Below, one piece after another: positions 26,222-35,239 of a DNA stretch of 64,000 bases. The DNA comes from JAQVCM01 sp040403095 (GTDB lineage Bacteria; Bacteroidota; Bacteroidia; Flavobacteriales_D; Crocinitomicaceae). The DNA lies in NCBI GenBank assembly GCA_040403095.1, contig JBBALI010000003.1, positions 1 through 64,000 of the forward strand. Direction: 5' to 3'. The notes below the pieces were generated by a model that searched no databases, was not told the origin of the DNA, and worked only from the letters and a program-made list of their open reading frames with translations. The first letter of the stretch is position 1, and the number at the start of each line of letters is the position of its first letter. Position numbers and translations under genes: made by a program.

Positions 26222-26698
26222 ATGGTAGGAATCATCATGGGAAGTAAATCTGATCTTCCAATAATGCAAGAAGCAGCAAATATATTAAAAGAATTGGGAG
26301 TTGCTTACGAAATCAATGTGGTTTCTGCACATAGAACGCCAGAATTGATGTTTAATTATGCTCAAAATGCCCACAAAAGAGGAATCAAAGTGATTATTGC
26401 TGGTGCTGGTGGAGCGGCGCATTTACCTGGTATGACTGCTTCTTTAACGCCACTTCCAGTAATTGGAGTACCAATTAAATCTAGTAATTCGATTGATGGT
26501 TGGGACAGTATTTTGTCTATTCTTCAAATGCCAAATGGAATTCCTGTAGCGACTGTCGCATTAAATGCTGCAAAAAACGCAGGAATTTTGGCTGCTAAAA
26601 TGATTGCTACTTCAGATGAGAAATTATTGCAAAAATTGGCTGATTACATGGAAGAATTGAAGCAAGCAGTACTAGAAAGTGGAAAAAATTTGGGTTAA
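26222..26698 (+). CDS. purE: 5-(carboxyamino)imidazole ribonucleotide mutase
   Basis: PurE converts N5-CAIR to CAIR, directly using the product of purK. The short class I form (158 residues) starts with VGIIMGSKSDLPIM and has VVSAHRTPELM and AGAGGAAHLPGMTASLTPLPVIGVP motifs. It forms an operon with purK (20-base gap). The stop codon overlaps the stop of the opposing NamZ-like gene by 4 bases. Confidence 0.96.
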   Translation: MVGIIMGSKSDLPIMQEAANILKELGVAYEINVVSAHRTPELMFNYAQNAHKRGIKVIIAGAGGAAHLPGMTASLTPLPVIGVPIKSSNSIDGWDSILSILQMPNGIPVATVALNAAKNAGILAAKMIATSDEKLLQKLADYMEELKQAVLESGKNLG

Positions 26699-28005
26699 TC
26701 GTAAAGCAAATATTTTGCCCTGATTTTTCTAAACTCTTGAATTTCTGGTTTCCAAGAAGCACGGATTTCTTTCACTGTCCATCCTTCATTGATTTGTTTA
26801 CGCAATTCAGATGTACCTGCTAGTCTATCGAAAAATGCCGGTTGATCAATAAATTGATTGCTATCACCTAACAATGCTTTCGCTTCAATCAACCAATTTA
26901 AATTGATGTCATAACTGCGTTTTTTAGTTAGAGAATTCAGATCATAACCAAAACACAATTTGTTTTCCCAAAGTGGATTTTTTGCTCCAAAACTTGAAAT
27001 TGGCGTAAAAGTAAATTCTGTTTTTGGAAAATTTGGATGCCCATAGTATTCAAATGGTCTTTCTGTTCCTCGACCAATACTCACAGAGGTTGCTTCAAAC
27101 AAACACAAACTTGGATACAATGTAATCGCAGCATCTGATCTTAAATTTGGACTTGGTGGTATCGGAATGGAATATCTCATTTTGCGAGAATAGTTTTTGC
27201 AAGGAACGATGCTTAAGCGACAATGTAAACTGTCTGACAACCAACATTCGTCATTTACCATCAATGCATATTCACCGATTGTCATTCCATAAACAATTGG
27301 AACTGGGTGCATTCCAATAAACGATTTATGTAAACTATCTCTTACTGGCCCATCAACATAATGTCCATTTGGATTCGGGCGATCCAATACAATCAAAGGT
27401 TTGTTGTTTTCAGCGCAACTTTCCATTACATAATGAAGCGTTGAAATATAAGTATAAAAACGTACGCCAACATCTTGAATATCGTAAATTACAACATCCA
27501 CATCTTCCATTTGAGAAGGCTTGGGTTTTTTATTATTTCCATAAAGAGAAATGAGTGGAAGCCCAGTTTTCAAATCGGTACCGCTGTACACTTTTTCACC
27601 CGCATCTGCATCACCTCTAAATCCATGTTCTGGAGAAAAAACTTTTTGGATGGTAATTCCCAGTGAAATCAATGTATCAACCAAATGTGAATTTCCAACT
27701 GTAGATGTTTGATTTCCAACGATTGCAACTCTTTTTCCTTTCAAAGAATCGAGATACAAATTCATTCTTTCACCTCCCAATATCGGAATACCTGCTTTGT
27801 ATTTTTCCTCAACGAGTAATTCTTGGTTTTCGTTTGGATCGGTAACTACATGTTTTTCTGCATTGTTTTTTTTCTCTTGATACTCGTAGTATTTCTTTTT
27901 AATGTTGCAAGAAAACATCAAAAGCAATAAAATACTTTTAAGGCACAAAAGCTTTGCGTACTTTAGCGACTTATTAGTAAATTCATTGAAATTCGAGTAT
28001 TTCAT
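26695..28005 (-). CDS. NamZ-like DUF1343 lipoprotein (exo-beta-N-acetylmuramidase family)
   Basis: A lipoprotein signal ends in LLLLMFSC (Cys 33 from the ATG at 28005). The DUF1343 domain follows from about 70 to the end, with FSPEHGFRGDADAGEKV, VVIYDIQDVGVRFYTYISTLHYVM, DRPNPNG and the basic GRGTERPF. NamZ of Bacteroidota cleaves terminal MurNAc during peptidoglycan recycling; that activity is assigned by family only. The N-region before the hydrophobic core is long and acidic. An alternative TTG at 27948 would give a short signal peptide and avoid overlapping the opposing permease gene. Confidence 0.87.
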   Translation of the reverse strand: MKYSNFNEFTNKSLKYAKLLCLKSILLLLMFSCNIKKKYYEYQEKKNNAEKHVVTDPNENQELLVEEKYKAGIPILGGERMNLYLDSLKGKRVAIVGNQTSTVGNSHLVDTLISLGITIQKVFSPEHGFRGDADAGEKVYSGTDLKTGLPLISLYGNNKKPKPSQMEDVDVVIYDIQDVGVRFYTYISTLHYVMESCAENNKPLIVLDRPNPNGHYVDGPVRDSLHKSFIGMHPVPIVYGMTIGEYALMVNDECWLSDSLHCRLSIVPCKNYSRKMRYSIPIPPSPNLRSDAAITLYPSLCLFEATSVSIGRGTERPFEYYGHPNFPKTEFTFTPISSFGAKNPLWENKLCFGYDLNSLTKKRSYDINLNWLIEAKALLGDSNQFIDQPAFFDRLAGTSELRKQINEGWTVKEIRASWKPEIQEFRKIRAKYLLYD

Positions 28006-29644
28006 AGCGAGAAAAATCCTTAAAAATGAGGTCGAAGGTAAGAAAGTTTCCCGACCTATCGTCCGTATTTCTATAATTAGTATCAGCCTAGCAATGTTAG
28101 TAAATCTGATTACAGTGGCGGTAGTGACTGGTTTTCAGAAGGAAGTGAGAGACAAAGTGATTGGATTTGGAGCACATGCCGTAGTCACAAAATCTGGGGA
28201 AGCTTCCATTTTTGAAAGTGATCCAATTTTGAAAAATCAATTTTTTTATCCTGCTTTAGAATTATCACCTGAGGTCAAACACATTCAAGCTGTCGCTTAC
28301 AAACCAGCTTTACTTCAATCTGATGCTGATGGAATTGCAGCGCAAGAGATTCAGGGAATTATGATGAAAGGAGTAGACGAGCGTTATGATTGGTCATTCT
28401 TTAAGCAACATTTAATTTCGGGTCGAGTACCAAATATTCAAAAAGATTCAATTTCAGATGAAATAATTATTTCAAAAAAGATTGCCAAGGATTTGAATTA
28501 CAAAGTGGGAGATGAGGCACGAACCTTTTTCGTAAAAAATAAACCGATTAAGAAAATGTTTCAAATCGTCGGAATTTTCGAAACTGGATTGGAGGATTTT
28601 GACCGCGAAATAGTTTTGGGAGATATTCAACAAATTCAAAAATTAAACGATTGGGGAATTCAGGCTTCCATTGTTGTTTCCGATACTTTGGTCAACGGAC
28701 ATTTAATTGTTGAAGGCGATGTGGTTGGAGGAAATGGAAATTACCGGTATGATTGGGGTAGAGGTTACGAGAATTACAAAGGATTTACATTTTTCCCAAA
28801 AAAAGACACCATTATTCGATTGATTGCCTCAGATTACTGGATGTATTTGGATGGAGATGGCGAACAAACAAGTGTTCCAGATACAGCATATTTGAAGGTG
28901 ACAATTTCAGGAGATAAAGCTTCACTTTTCCCTTACGACTTAGATTCGGATAAAAAAATTGCAAAAAAATACTTGGATAACGAAGGATTTAAATTTGAAA
29001 TTTCAGCCGGTCCAAAAAAGATTAAATTTCATAAAATAGATGGAAAAGGAAGTTTTCAAAAATATGTAGGTGCTTTTGAGTTTACACTGCGAGACTGGAA
29101 TTTATTGCAAGATGATGTCAAATTTTTGAAAAAGCAAATTCAATTTCAACAACCAAGTGGAGAAGATTTGCGTGTCACAAGTATTGTTGACAGTCAAAGT
29201 GATATTTTTGTTTGGTTGGGATTTTTGGATATCAACGTTTATATTATATTGGTTTTGATGATAATAATTGGAGTCATCAATATGGGTTCCGCATTGTTGG
29301 TGATGATTTTAGTCAAAACTAATTTCATTGGAATGCTGAAAGCCTTGGGTGCCAAAAACTGGAGCATCCGCAAAATCTTTTTGTATCAAGCTGGATTTTT
29401 GATTTTACGCGGCATGTTTTGGGGAAATTTGATTGGAATCGGACTGTGCTTATTGCAAAAGTATTTCCAAATCATCAAACTCAATCCAGAAGTTTATTAT
29501 TTAAATGCAGTTCCGATTGACATCAATATTTTTTCGATCTTGATATTGAATGCGGCGACTTTAATTGTCTGTTTGTTGGCATTGATCATTCCCTCGTTTG
29601 TAATTACAAGGATTTCACCTGTTAAGGCAATCCGATTTAATTGA
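27986..29644 (+). CDS. FtsX-like (LolC/LolE-type) ABC transporter permease, probable TTG start
   Basis: This is a second MacB/LolCE-type permease, about 552 residues. It has an N-terminal helix (about 28-50), a long periplasmic domain (about 55-400) and three C-terminal helices in the last 150 residues (IYIILVLMIIIGVINMGSALLVM and two more). The conserved N-terminus KFEYFIARKIL...SRPIVRISIISISLAM begins at a TTG (27986). No ATG is nearby, and the in-frame ATG at 27902 would add an atypical leader antisense to the NamZ gene. It probably works in outer-membrane lipoprotein transport; no ATPase gene is adjacent. The periplasmic domain is larger than in the permease at 9516-10745. Its 3' end overlaps the opposing gene by 8 bases. 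Confidence 0.83.
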   Translation: MKFEYFIARKILKNEVEGKKVSRPIVRISIISISLAMLVNLITVAVVTGFQKEVRDKVIGFGAHAVVTKSGEASIFESDPILKNQFFYPALELSPEVKHIQAVAYKPALLQSDADGIAAQEIQGIMMKGVDERYDWSFFKQHLISGRVPNIQKDSISDEIIISKKIAKDLNYKVGDEARTFFVKNKPIKKMFQIVGIFETGLEDFDREIVLGDIQQIQKLNDWGIQASIVVSDTLVNGHLIVEGDVVGGNGNYRYDWGRGYENYKGFTFFPKKDTIIRLIASDYWMYLDGDGEQTSVPDTAYLKVTISGDKASLFPYDLDSDKKIAKKYLDNEGFKFEISAGPKKIKFHKIDGKGSFQKYVGAFEFTLRDWNLLQDDVKFLKKQIQFQQPSGEDLRVTSIVDSQSDIFVWLGFLDINVYIILVLMIIIGVINMGSALLVMILVKTNFIGMLKALGAKNWSIRKIFLYQAGFLILRGMFWGNLIGIGLCLLQKYFQIIKLNPEVYYLNAVPIDINIFSILILNAATLIVCLLALIIPSFVITRISPVKAIRFN

Positions 29645-30416
29645 TATTCTTGGGTTTTCCAATCAAATATAAAATTACAGAAGGTCCAGATTTTACTTTT
29701 CCAATTTTCCATTCGAAATCATTTGTTTTTTTTAATTGTTCTACCAGTGAGTGCATTTCAGCAACAGAATAAGTACGCAATGATGAAACTATGCCATCCC
29801 ACCAAACAACAAAAGGCATTATGGGAATAAAATAAGTAAAAATGATTCTTCCCAATTTAAATGGTTTGATAAATGGTGTAGTGAAAATGACACTCAACGG
29901 AGATAGAAACATTGCTAATAAACTGGGAAAACTTCTTTCTTGTCCTTCAAAAATTGCAATCGGTGAGTTGCAATCTACTGCGTTTTGTAAAATTTGTTTT
30001 GCATCTCTTTCTTTAAAGTGGTGAAGCGACAAAAACTGTGTTCTGATTCCGACTAAATTTTTTGGAACGTTTTTAGCGTCAATTGAATCTGTTATGTATT
30101 TAAAATTACTGCTTTTTCTTGAAGTATATTCGAAAGCAGGTATATTCGGGTAAAAATCAGTTAAAGTGATGTTTAACTTTGGATTTTTATTTTTTAATTC
30201 CTGATTCAGCCAAACTAGACCTCCTCCACCACCAGAAGCAATGTCTATGATTTGATCTTGCTTCGTTTCTTGCATCAAGTCTTCCAAAAGAGGAACAATT
30301 GATTGATACATTTTCGTTTTATTTGATAAAAATTGAAGAAAATCAGTTTCGTAGTTTCTAAGAGCGATTGGAAACCAATTTTGGTCACCAAATTCGAATA
30401 AATGAATTCTTGCCAT
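29637..30416 (-). CDS. SAM-dependent methyltransferase-like protein
   Basis: The protein has 259 residues. A glycine-rich motif I, IIDIASGGGGGLVWL (about 57-70), is followed by an acidic beta-2 end in LTDFYP and a LSLHHFKERDA segment that resembles the LHH loop of class I methyltransferases. The C-terminal third is hydrophobic (LLAMFLSPLSVIFTTPFI and IIFTYFIPIMPFVVWW), suggesting membrane association and a lipid- or quinone-like substrate. The substrate is not identifiable. The 3' end overlaps the permease gene end to end. Confidence 0.7.
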   Translation of the reverse strand: MARIHLFEFGDQNWFPIALRNYETDFLQFLSNKTKMYQSIVPLLEDLMQETKQDQIIDIASGGGGGLVWLNQELKNKNPKLNITLTDFYPNIPAFEYTSRKSSNFKYITDSIDAKNVPKNLVGIRTQFLSLHHFKERDAKQILQNAVDCNSPIAIFEGQERSFPSLLAMFLSPLSVIFTTPFIKPFKLGRIIFTYFIPIMPFVVWWDGIVSSLRTYSVAEMHSLVEQLKKTNDFEWKIGKVKSGPSVILYLIGKPKNIN

Positions 30417-30474
30417 GGTATTTCAAATTTAAGTTTTGATAAATTACGTTATCAAAAATACAAAAAAGAAAAGA

Positions 30475-31053
30475 TTATTCCATGCAATTGCAAGGTGCGT
30501 CAAACTCGATGCGCATCCAAGGCAATCTTTCTTTCCATCGAACATGAAAACTTGGAGGATATGCGATGCCATGAAGGCTCAGTGTTTTTAAATTTGGCAT
30601 CAGCACGAAAGCTTCAGGGAAGGTAGCAACTGGAGTATCAGACAAATCTAAATAAGCGAGATTACTTGCGTATTGAATGCATTCAGGAATTTGTGTAAAT
30701 TCGTTTCTACTCACAGTTAATTTTTCTAGTTTTTTCATTGAACAAACCTGAATTGGAAATATGACAAATTTATTTTTATCCAAATTAAGTTCGGTGAGAA
30801 ATTCAAAGTCTTTGATAAAATCAGGTAGGTGAGTGAACTTATTCTTGCTCAAATCTAATTTTTGAATGTTTTTAAATTTACTCAAAGCTTGAGGCAATGT
30901 ATCTATTTTCAATCTTTCGAAAGAGATGGCAAAAACAGAATCAGGATTTGCATTCAGCGCTTCTTCCCAAGAATAAACCTTGATTGGTTTATTTGCTAGG
31001 AGCGTGATTGATTGAATTCCTAAGGCTAAAAATAGAACGAACAGTTTTTTCAT
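30475..31053 (-). CDS. secreted leucine-rich repeat protein
   Basis: The signal peptide (about 1-20) is followed by five 23-residue leucine-rich repeats (about 55-170) of the form LxxLxLxxNxFxxxP, for example IQKLDLSKNKFTHLPDF and LTELNLDKNKFVIFP. It ends in CNCME, a short Cys-containing tail. It is likely a periplasmic or surface binding protein; the ligand is unknown. Its start codon, with AAGAAG just upstream, lies 65 bases inside the 3' end of ribF, which is an unusually long overlap. Confidence 0.8.
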   Translation of the reverse strand: MKKLFVLFLALGIQSITLLANKPIKVYSWEEALNANPDSVFAISFERLKIDTLPQALSKFKNIQKLDLSKNKFTHLPDFIKDFEFLTELNLDKNKFVIFPIQVCSMKKLEKLTVSRNEFTQIPECIQYASNLAYLDLSDTPVATFPEAFVLMPNLKTLSLHGIAYPPSFHVRWKERLPWMRIEFDAPCNCME

Positions 31054-31954
31054 CTTCTTGCAATTGAGCGCGCAACACTTCTACCGATTGAAAGCGATGT
31101 TCTCCGCGAATTCTTTGTAACAAATATACTTTTATTCTTTGATCATAAATTGCTTCAGAAAAGTCAAAGATGAAAACTTCAATCTTTACTTCTTTAGAAT
31201 CAGTTACTGTTGGACGAATTCCAATATTCATCATTCCTTGCATGACTCTTTGGTCTTCTAAAAGTATTTCAACAGCATAAACACCAATTGCAGGAACAAT
31301 TTTCAATTCATCTTCAATTTCAATATTCGCTGTAGGAAAACCGATTGTTCTACCAATTTGATTTCCTTTCACAACTTTTCCTGAAATTTCAAAATGTTCA
31401 TTCAAATAGCTGTTGGCTGTTTGAACATCCCCAATTTCAATTGCTTTTCTTATTTTGGTGGAGCTCACATTGACTTCATCCACTTCGTGAGCAGGAATTT
31501 CAATTACGTCAAACGGCAAATTCTCAGACAGTTTTTGTAGGTGTTTTAATGTACCTTCTCTGTTTTTCCCGAATTGATGATCGTAACCAACCACAATGGT
31601 TTTTACATGCAATTTGTCTATCAAATATTCTTTGACAAATTCATCAGCACTCAGATTGGAGAATGATTTCGTGAAAGGGAAAATGATCAAATGGTCTAAA
31701 CCTAATCTTTCTAAATTTTCAATTTTTTCAGCTTGGGTTTGTATTAATTTTAATCCGTGGTTTGTTGGATTAATGACCATTCTCGGGTGAGGAAAAAAGG
31801 TAAAGAGTACCGTTTCGCCATTTACTTTCTTCGCCTCAGATTTTAATCTTTCAATGATTTTTTGATGTCCGAGATGAACACCATCAAAAGTTCCAATCGT
31901 CAAAACAGCATTTGGAATATTTCCAACTTCTTCAAAATCGGGGTAAACTTTCAC
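30989..31954 (-). CDS. ribF: bifunctional riboflavin kinase / FAD synthetase
   Basis: The enzyme makes FMN and FAD from riboflavin. The N-terminal FAD synthetase (about 15-180) has GTFDGVHLGHQ, FFPHPRMV, VVGYDHQFGKNREG and the STKIRKAIEIGD motif. The C-terminal flavokinase (about 185-310) has the GRTIGFPTANIE site and NIGIRPTV. 321 residues is slightly longer than usual, the excess being the C-terminal tail that overlaps the LRR gene. The overlap may allow coupled translation. Confidence 0.95.
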   Translation of the reverse strand: MKVYPDFEEVGNIPNAVLTIGTFDGVHLGHQKIIERLKSEAKKVNGETVLFTFFPHPRMVINPTNHGLKLIQTQAEKIENLERLGLDHLIIFPFTKSFSNLSADEFVKEYLIDKLHVKTIVVGYDHQFGKNREGTLKHLQKLSENLPFDVIEIPAHEVDEVNVSSTKIRKAIEIGDVQTANSYLNEHFEISGKVVKGNQIGRTIGFPTANIEIEDELKIVPAIGVYAVEILLEDQRVMQGMMNIGIRPTVTDSKEVKIEVFIFDFSEAIYDQRIKVYLLQRIRGEHRFQSVEVLRAQLQEDEKTVRSIFSLRNSINHAPSK

Positions 31955-31962
31955 TTAAAAAA

Positions 31963-34197
31963 TTAATTTTTGATGATTTTACGCGTTATTCCAGATTGAA
32001 TATCTTTCACAAAGTAGACACCATTTGTCAATGATTCTATGTTTATTTCAGTACTTGATGTATCCAATTCAAACATCAATTTTCCCTGTAAATCAAAAAT
32101 CACAGCGCCTTTGTATTGGTTATTGTCCACTTTCAAATGCAAGATATTATTCACCGGATTTGGATAAACTTCAAATTGAGTTTTTACAATTGCAGTTTCT
32201 TTGATTCCCAAAGAAGCATCCATGGCAGTTGAAAAAATTGGACGAATCATTACCGAACCTTCGAAAGAAGTATTTGGCCACGTTGTACCATTGTCAACGC
32301 TGTAGAAAATCTTGTTTGAATTGATTGTGTTTCGGTCAAAACCAATACACAATTTATCTGCTTCTAATTGTCTCCAACCGACATAAAAAGTACCTGTTAT
32401 CGCCAATTTTGCGGTGTCTTTTAGATAATAATTGGTGAATTTATTTCTTTCGTTTTCATATTTAGGTTGGCGAGGAAAGAAAAAATCATCTTCATAAATC
32501 ACATTGCCTGGTTTGCCATTATTGTCTCCCCAAACGGTTAATAGAAATAAATTATCAGAAACATCTTGTACACTTGGCACGAAATGCATTTGCACGCCTA
32601 TCAAAGAATCTGCTTCGTAAGGTGTAAATTGATATGCAAGTCGAGATTGATTTCCTGTTGTGCCATAAGCTTGCTCAGCAGAACCATCATCATACGCATA
32701 GTAATTGGCAAAAACTTGCTGACCAACTGTGGAATCATTCAATGTAATTTGTGCGAATGGAGATGTTGCAGTGGCGTGTAAATCAAAAATCTGATAATTT
32801 CCAGCTTTGGTTTCATCAAAATGATAACCAGCTGAAAAGTCATGGAAACTTTCGTAAAATGTTCTTGGTTGATAATTTTGAACAGGATCCTGATTTGTCA
32901 AAACCAAAGTGCTTAAAGGAAATGAACCCTCCGTTGTTCCGCCATACTGAACCCAAGCTTCTCCAATTTGACTGTTTTCAGGAATATTACTTCCGTTTCT
33001 TACAAAAATCCGAGCTGAATCAGTCATTTTATCAGCAAAATTATTTTTGTAATGATCCCATGGAACAGAAGTGTAATCTTTCAAGAATGAACCCAGAGGA
33101 TAAACAAATGCGAAATCTTTAAACAGTGTATCTTGCGCACCAGACAAAGCTCTAAGATGCACGTAATCAATGTGAAAATGGTCTAGACTTCCTGATAATC
33201 CGCTATAACTTTTGAATCTAAATTGAAAACCATTTTGGAAATACTTTGCGTCTTGAATGCGAATGTGCGCTTTTTTGAAATCTTGAACAGGTGCGCCAGT
33301 TGTTGACCAGGCTCTAAACCATTGATTGACAGTTGGCGCGTAAAATTCTAGTACCAAAGAATCTGTTTCTTCGGGAATATCTCCCAAACCTTCAGTTTGA
33401 TAAAGAAAACTGAAATACACTTCATTGGCATTATTAACGGCAGTCATGTCAATCGGTTTTGAATGTAAAACATCAGCCAACCCTACAGCACTAGATCCAA
33501 AGTTATAAGGATAACCATTTTCATCCAAACCATCGAAAGTCACCACACCCAAAGTCCATGGGTTTTTGGCAAAACGATAATTGTGGTATGCGTAATTATC
33601 TAACCAATAAGCATTTTGATCTTGAATGTTGGCAAAAAATTGCGTTGCCGAATCTTGCACGAAAAATGGTGGAACTTGCCAAATAGTATCTGGATCATTG
33701 GGAAAGTCTAGGGTGTCGTAAATAATGTACGGCGGATAAACTGTCGTTTCATCATAAACTGGAGGATAGACCAAAAAAGTGGTAATTTTGATTGTATCTG
33801 ATGGTAGCGGTTCATTGATGCTAGTTCCAGAAGCTTGAGAAACAATTCTTCTAAAAGTTGGAATATTTGAATATTTCGTATTTAAAGGCAAAGGAAGATT
33901 TGTGTTTCTGTCCAACAATTTATAATGTTTATCAAATGTTACAGATGGATCAGAATAATCAGCAACATATTTTTGAAAGTGATCTTTGGAAAAATCATCT
34001 AAAATGGATTTAGTAAGCGTAATTTCTAAAGTATCGGAGGTATAAATGAAAGTAGAATCGAATGTCCCAGCGCCAGATTTCATAGGAACTGGCTTGATGA
34101 TATCTGAATTACTAGCAAGTGGATAAATACCTTCTCCTTGAGAAAAAGCAAATTGGAAAAATCCAAATATTGCGGCAATTGTGACTATAATTTTCAT
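31963..34197 (-). CDS. secreted protein with T9SS type A sorting domain
   Basis: The signal peptide (about 1-19, ending FAFSQ) precedes 640 residues of beta-rich sequence with no recognised catalytic motif. A jelly-roll-like segment near 300-345 contains YFQNGFQFRFKSYSGLSGSLDHFHIDYVHL, as in secreted binding modules. The C-terminal 75 residues (TQFEVYPNPVNNILHLKV, then GVYFVKDIQSGITRKIIKN) are a type A T9SS tail, so export across the outer membrane and surface attachment or release are expected. It follows the PASTA gene by 30 bases and precedes ribF by 8. Confidence 0.87.
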   Translation of the reverse strand: MKIIVTIAAIFGFFQFAFSQGEGIYPLASNSDIIKPVPMKSGAGTFDSTFIYTSDTLEITLTKSILDDFSKDHFQKYVADYSDPSVTFDKHYKLLDRNTNLPLPLNTKYSNIPTFRRIVSQASGTSINEPLPSDTIKITTFLVYPPVYDETTVYPPYIIYDTLDFPNDPDTIWQVPPFFVQDSATQFFANIQDQNAYWLDNYAYHNYRFAKNPWTLGVVTFDGLDENGYPYNFGSSAVGLADVLHSKPIDMTAVNNANEVYFSFLYQTEGLGDIPEETDSLVLEFYAPTVNQWFRAWSTTGAPVQDFKKAHIRIQDAKYFQNGFQFRFKSYSGLSGSLDHFHIDYVHLRALSGAQDTLFKDFAFVYPLGSFLKDYTSVPWDHYKNNFADKMTDSARIFVRNGSNIPENSQIGEAWVQYGGTTEGSFPLSTLVLTNQDPVQNYQPRTFYESFHDFSAGYHFDETKAGNYQIFDLHATATSPFAQITLNDSTVGQQVFANYYAYDDGSAEQAYGTTGNQSRLAYQFTPYEADSLIGVQMHFVPSVQDVSDNLFLLTVWGDNNGKPGNVIYEDDFFFPRQPKYENERNKFTNYYLKDTAKLAITGTFYVGWRQLEADKLCIGFDRNTINSNKIFYSVDNGTTWPNTSFEGSVMIRPIFSTAMDASLGIKETAIVKTQFEVYPNPVNNILHLKVDNNQYKGAVIFDLQGKLMFELDTSSTEINIESLTNGVYFVKDIQSGITRKIIKN

Positions 34198-34227
34198 TTG
34201 TTGAAGCTTTTATTTTTGTCTTCGCAA

Positions 34228-35028
34228 CTATTCTGTACAGCCATTCTTTTGCAATAATATGGTGATTGTAGATCCTGCTGGACTCAATACACCGTCAATA
34301 AATTCAGGGGTTTGCGACATTACTTTGGCGTTCAAACTATCCTCAGCATTATTGCAACCACTGTAAGACTCAAATATCGTGATTGAAGACAATCCTGCTA
34401 AACGACTTTTAACTTCATTTATTGTCAAGCAAGCTAAATCAGGAATCTGAATAGGTTCTCCAGCTTGGTTTTTTCCAACTACTAATTGAACAGTTGAACC
34501 GATTGGAATTCTTGTTCCCTCTTTAATGGTTGAACCTTTGTATTTTTGATTTAAAACAGCACCATCTGCTTCCCTCGTTGTTTCAAATACAATGGTATAT
34601 TTTATTCCACGATTTTTAAGTACACTTTCTGCGAATCTTTGAGATTTGTCAATCAAACTTGGCATTTCAACCAATCTAGATCTTTTGGATACACGCAATC
34701 GGATAATTCTACCTTCTTTAACAAAAACATCCGTGGAATCTGTTGGCCTTGGGTCTTGAGATAAAATGGTTCCTTCAGGTTTGTTTGGTGCATAAATTGA
34801 ATCTAAAATTTCATATTGTAATCCAGCTTCTTCGATGATTCCTTTGATGTTTTTTACATTTTTTCCGAATAATGAAGGAACTTCAATTTTTTGTCCGTGA
34901 TTGGTAATGCTATCAAGCATTAAGACCGTTCCTCCAACAATAACAATATATGCTAAAATCACCAAACCAAGGTGCTTAACAAAATGTTTAGACAAGATAA
35001 AATTTTTGAGCTTCGTTAAAAATTCCAT
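34228..35028 (-). CDS. PASTA-domain membrane protein
   Basis: A short cytoplasmic N-terminus and one membrane helix (about 18-38) are followed by three PASTA domains in the periplasm. These cover about 48-115 (VPSLFGKNVKN), 116-185 (MPSLIDKSQRFAE) and 190-262 (IPDLACLTINEVKS). PASTA domains bind uncrosslinked peptidoglycan stem peptides. Here they are not fused to a kinase or a PBP. The gene is divergent from ddl, which makes D-Ala-D-Ala, supporting a cell-wall role. 266 residues. Confidence 0.87.
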   Translation of the reverse strand: MEFLTKLKNFILSKHFVKHLGLVILAYIVIVGGTVLMLDSITNHGQKIEVPSLFGKNVKNIKGIIEEAGLQYEILDSIYAPNKPEGTILSQDPRPTDSTDVFVKEGRIIRLRVSKRSRLVEMPSLIDKSQRFAESVLKNRGIKYTIVFETTREADGAVLNQKYKGSTIKEGTRIPIGSTVQLVVGKNQAGEPIQIPDLACLTINEVKSRLAGLSSITIFESYSGCNNAEDSLNAKVMSQTPEFIDGVLSPAGSTITILLQKNGCTE

Positions 35029-35050
35029 GAATGAAAGTCAATATGAGCAA

Positions 35051-35058
35051 CAAATATA
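35051..35058 (-). promoter_or_regulatory. -7 promoter element TATATTTG for the PASTA gene
   Basis: Minus-strand exact TAnnTTTG match, 22 bases upstream of the PASTA start codon at 35028. Confidence 0.45.
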
Positions 35059-35176
35059 TAAAATACGGCTGAGAAAATCTCACTAAAGATTATTTATCAA
35101 GTTGATTATCGTTTTTATCCAATTTTTATAGCTGAAAACTTTTGAGAATTTTGATATATCTGCGATTTTTCAACTG

Positions 35177-35235
35177 TATCTTTGTTTATGATTTTCTTTA
35201 AATTAAGCAAAATCATAAATTGTATCTCAAATTAA
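35177..35235 (+). promoter_or_regulatory. ddl promoter and leader with 15-codon upstream ORF and hairpin
   Basis: TATCTTTG (35177-35184) is followed 3 bases later by an ATG (35188) opening a 15-codon frame that stops at 35233-35235, four bases before the ddl start. The arms ATGATTTT (35188-35195) and AAAATCAT (35209-35216) form a perfect 8-base inverted repeat that includes the upstream start codon. Regulation of ddl by this leader is an inference; it may be just a short untranslated region. Confidence 0.35.
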
Positions 35236-35239
35236 AAGT

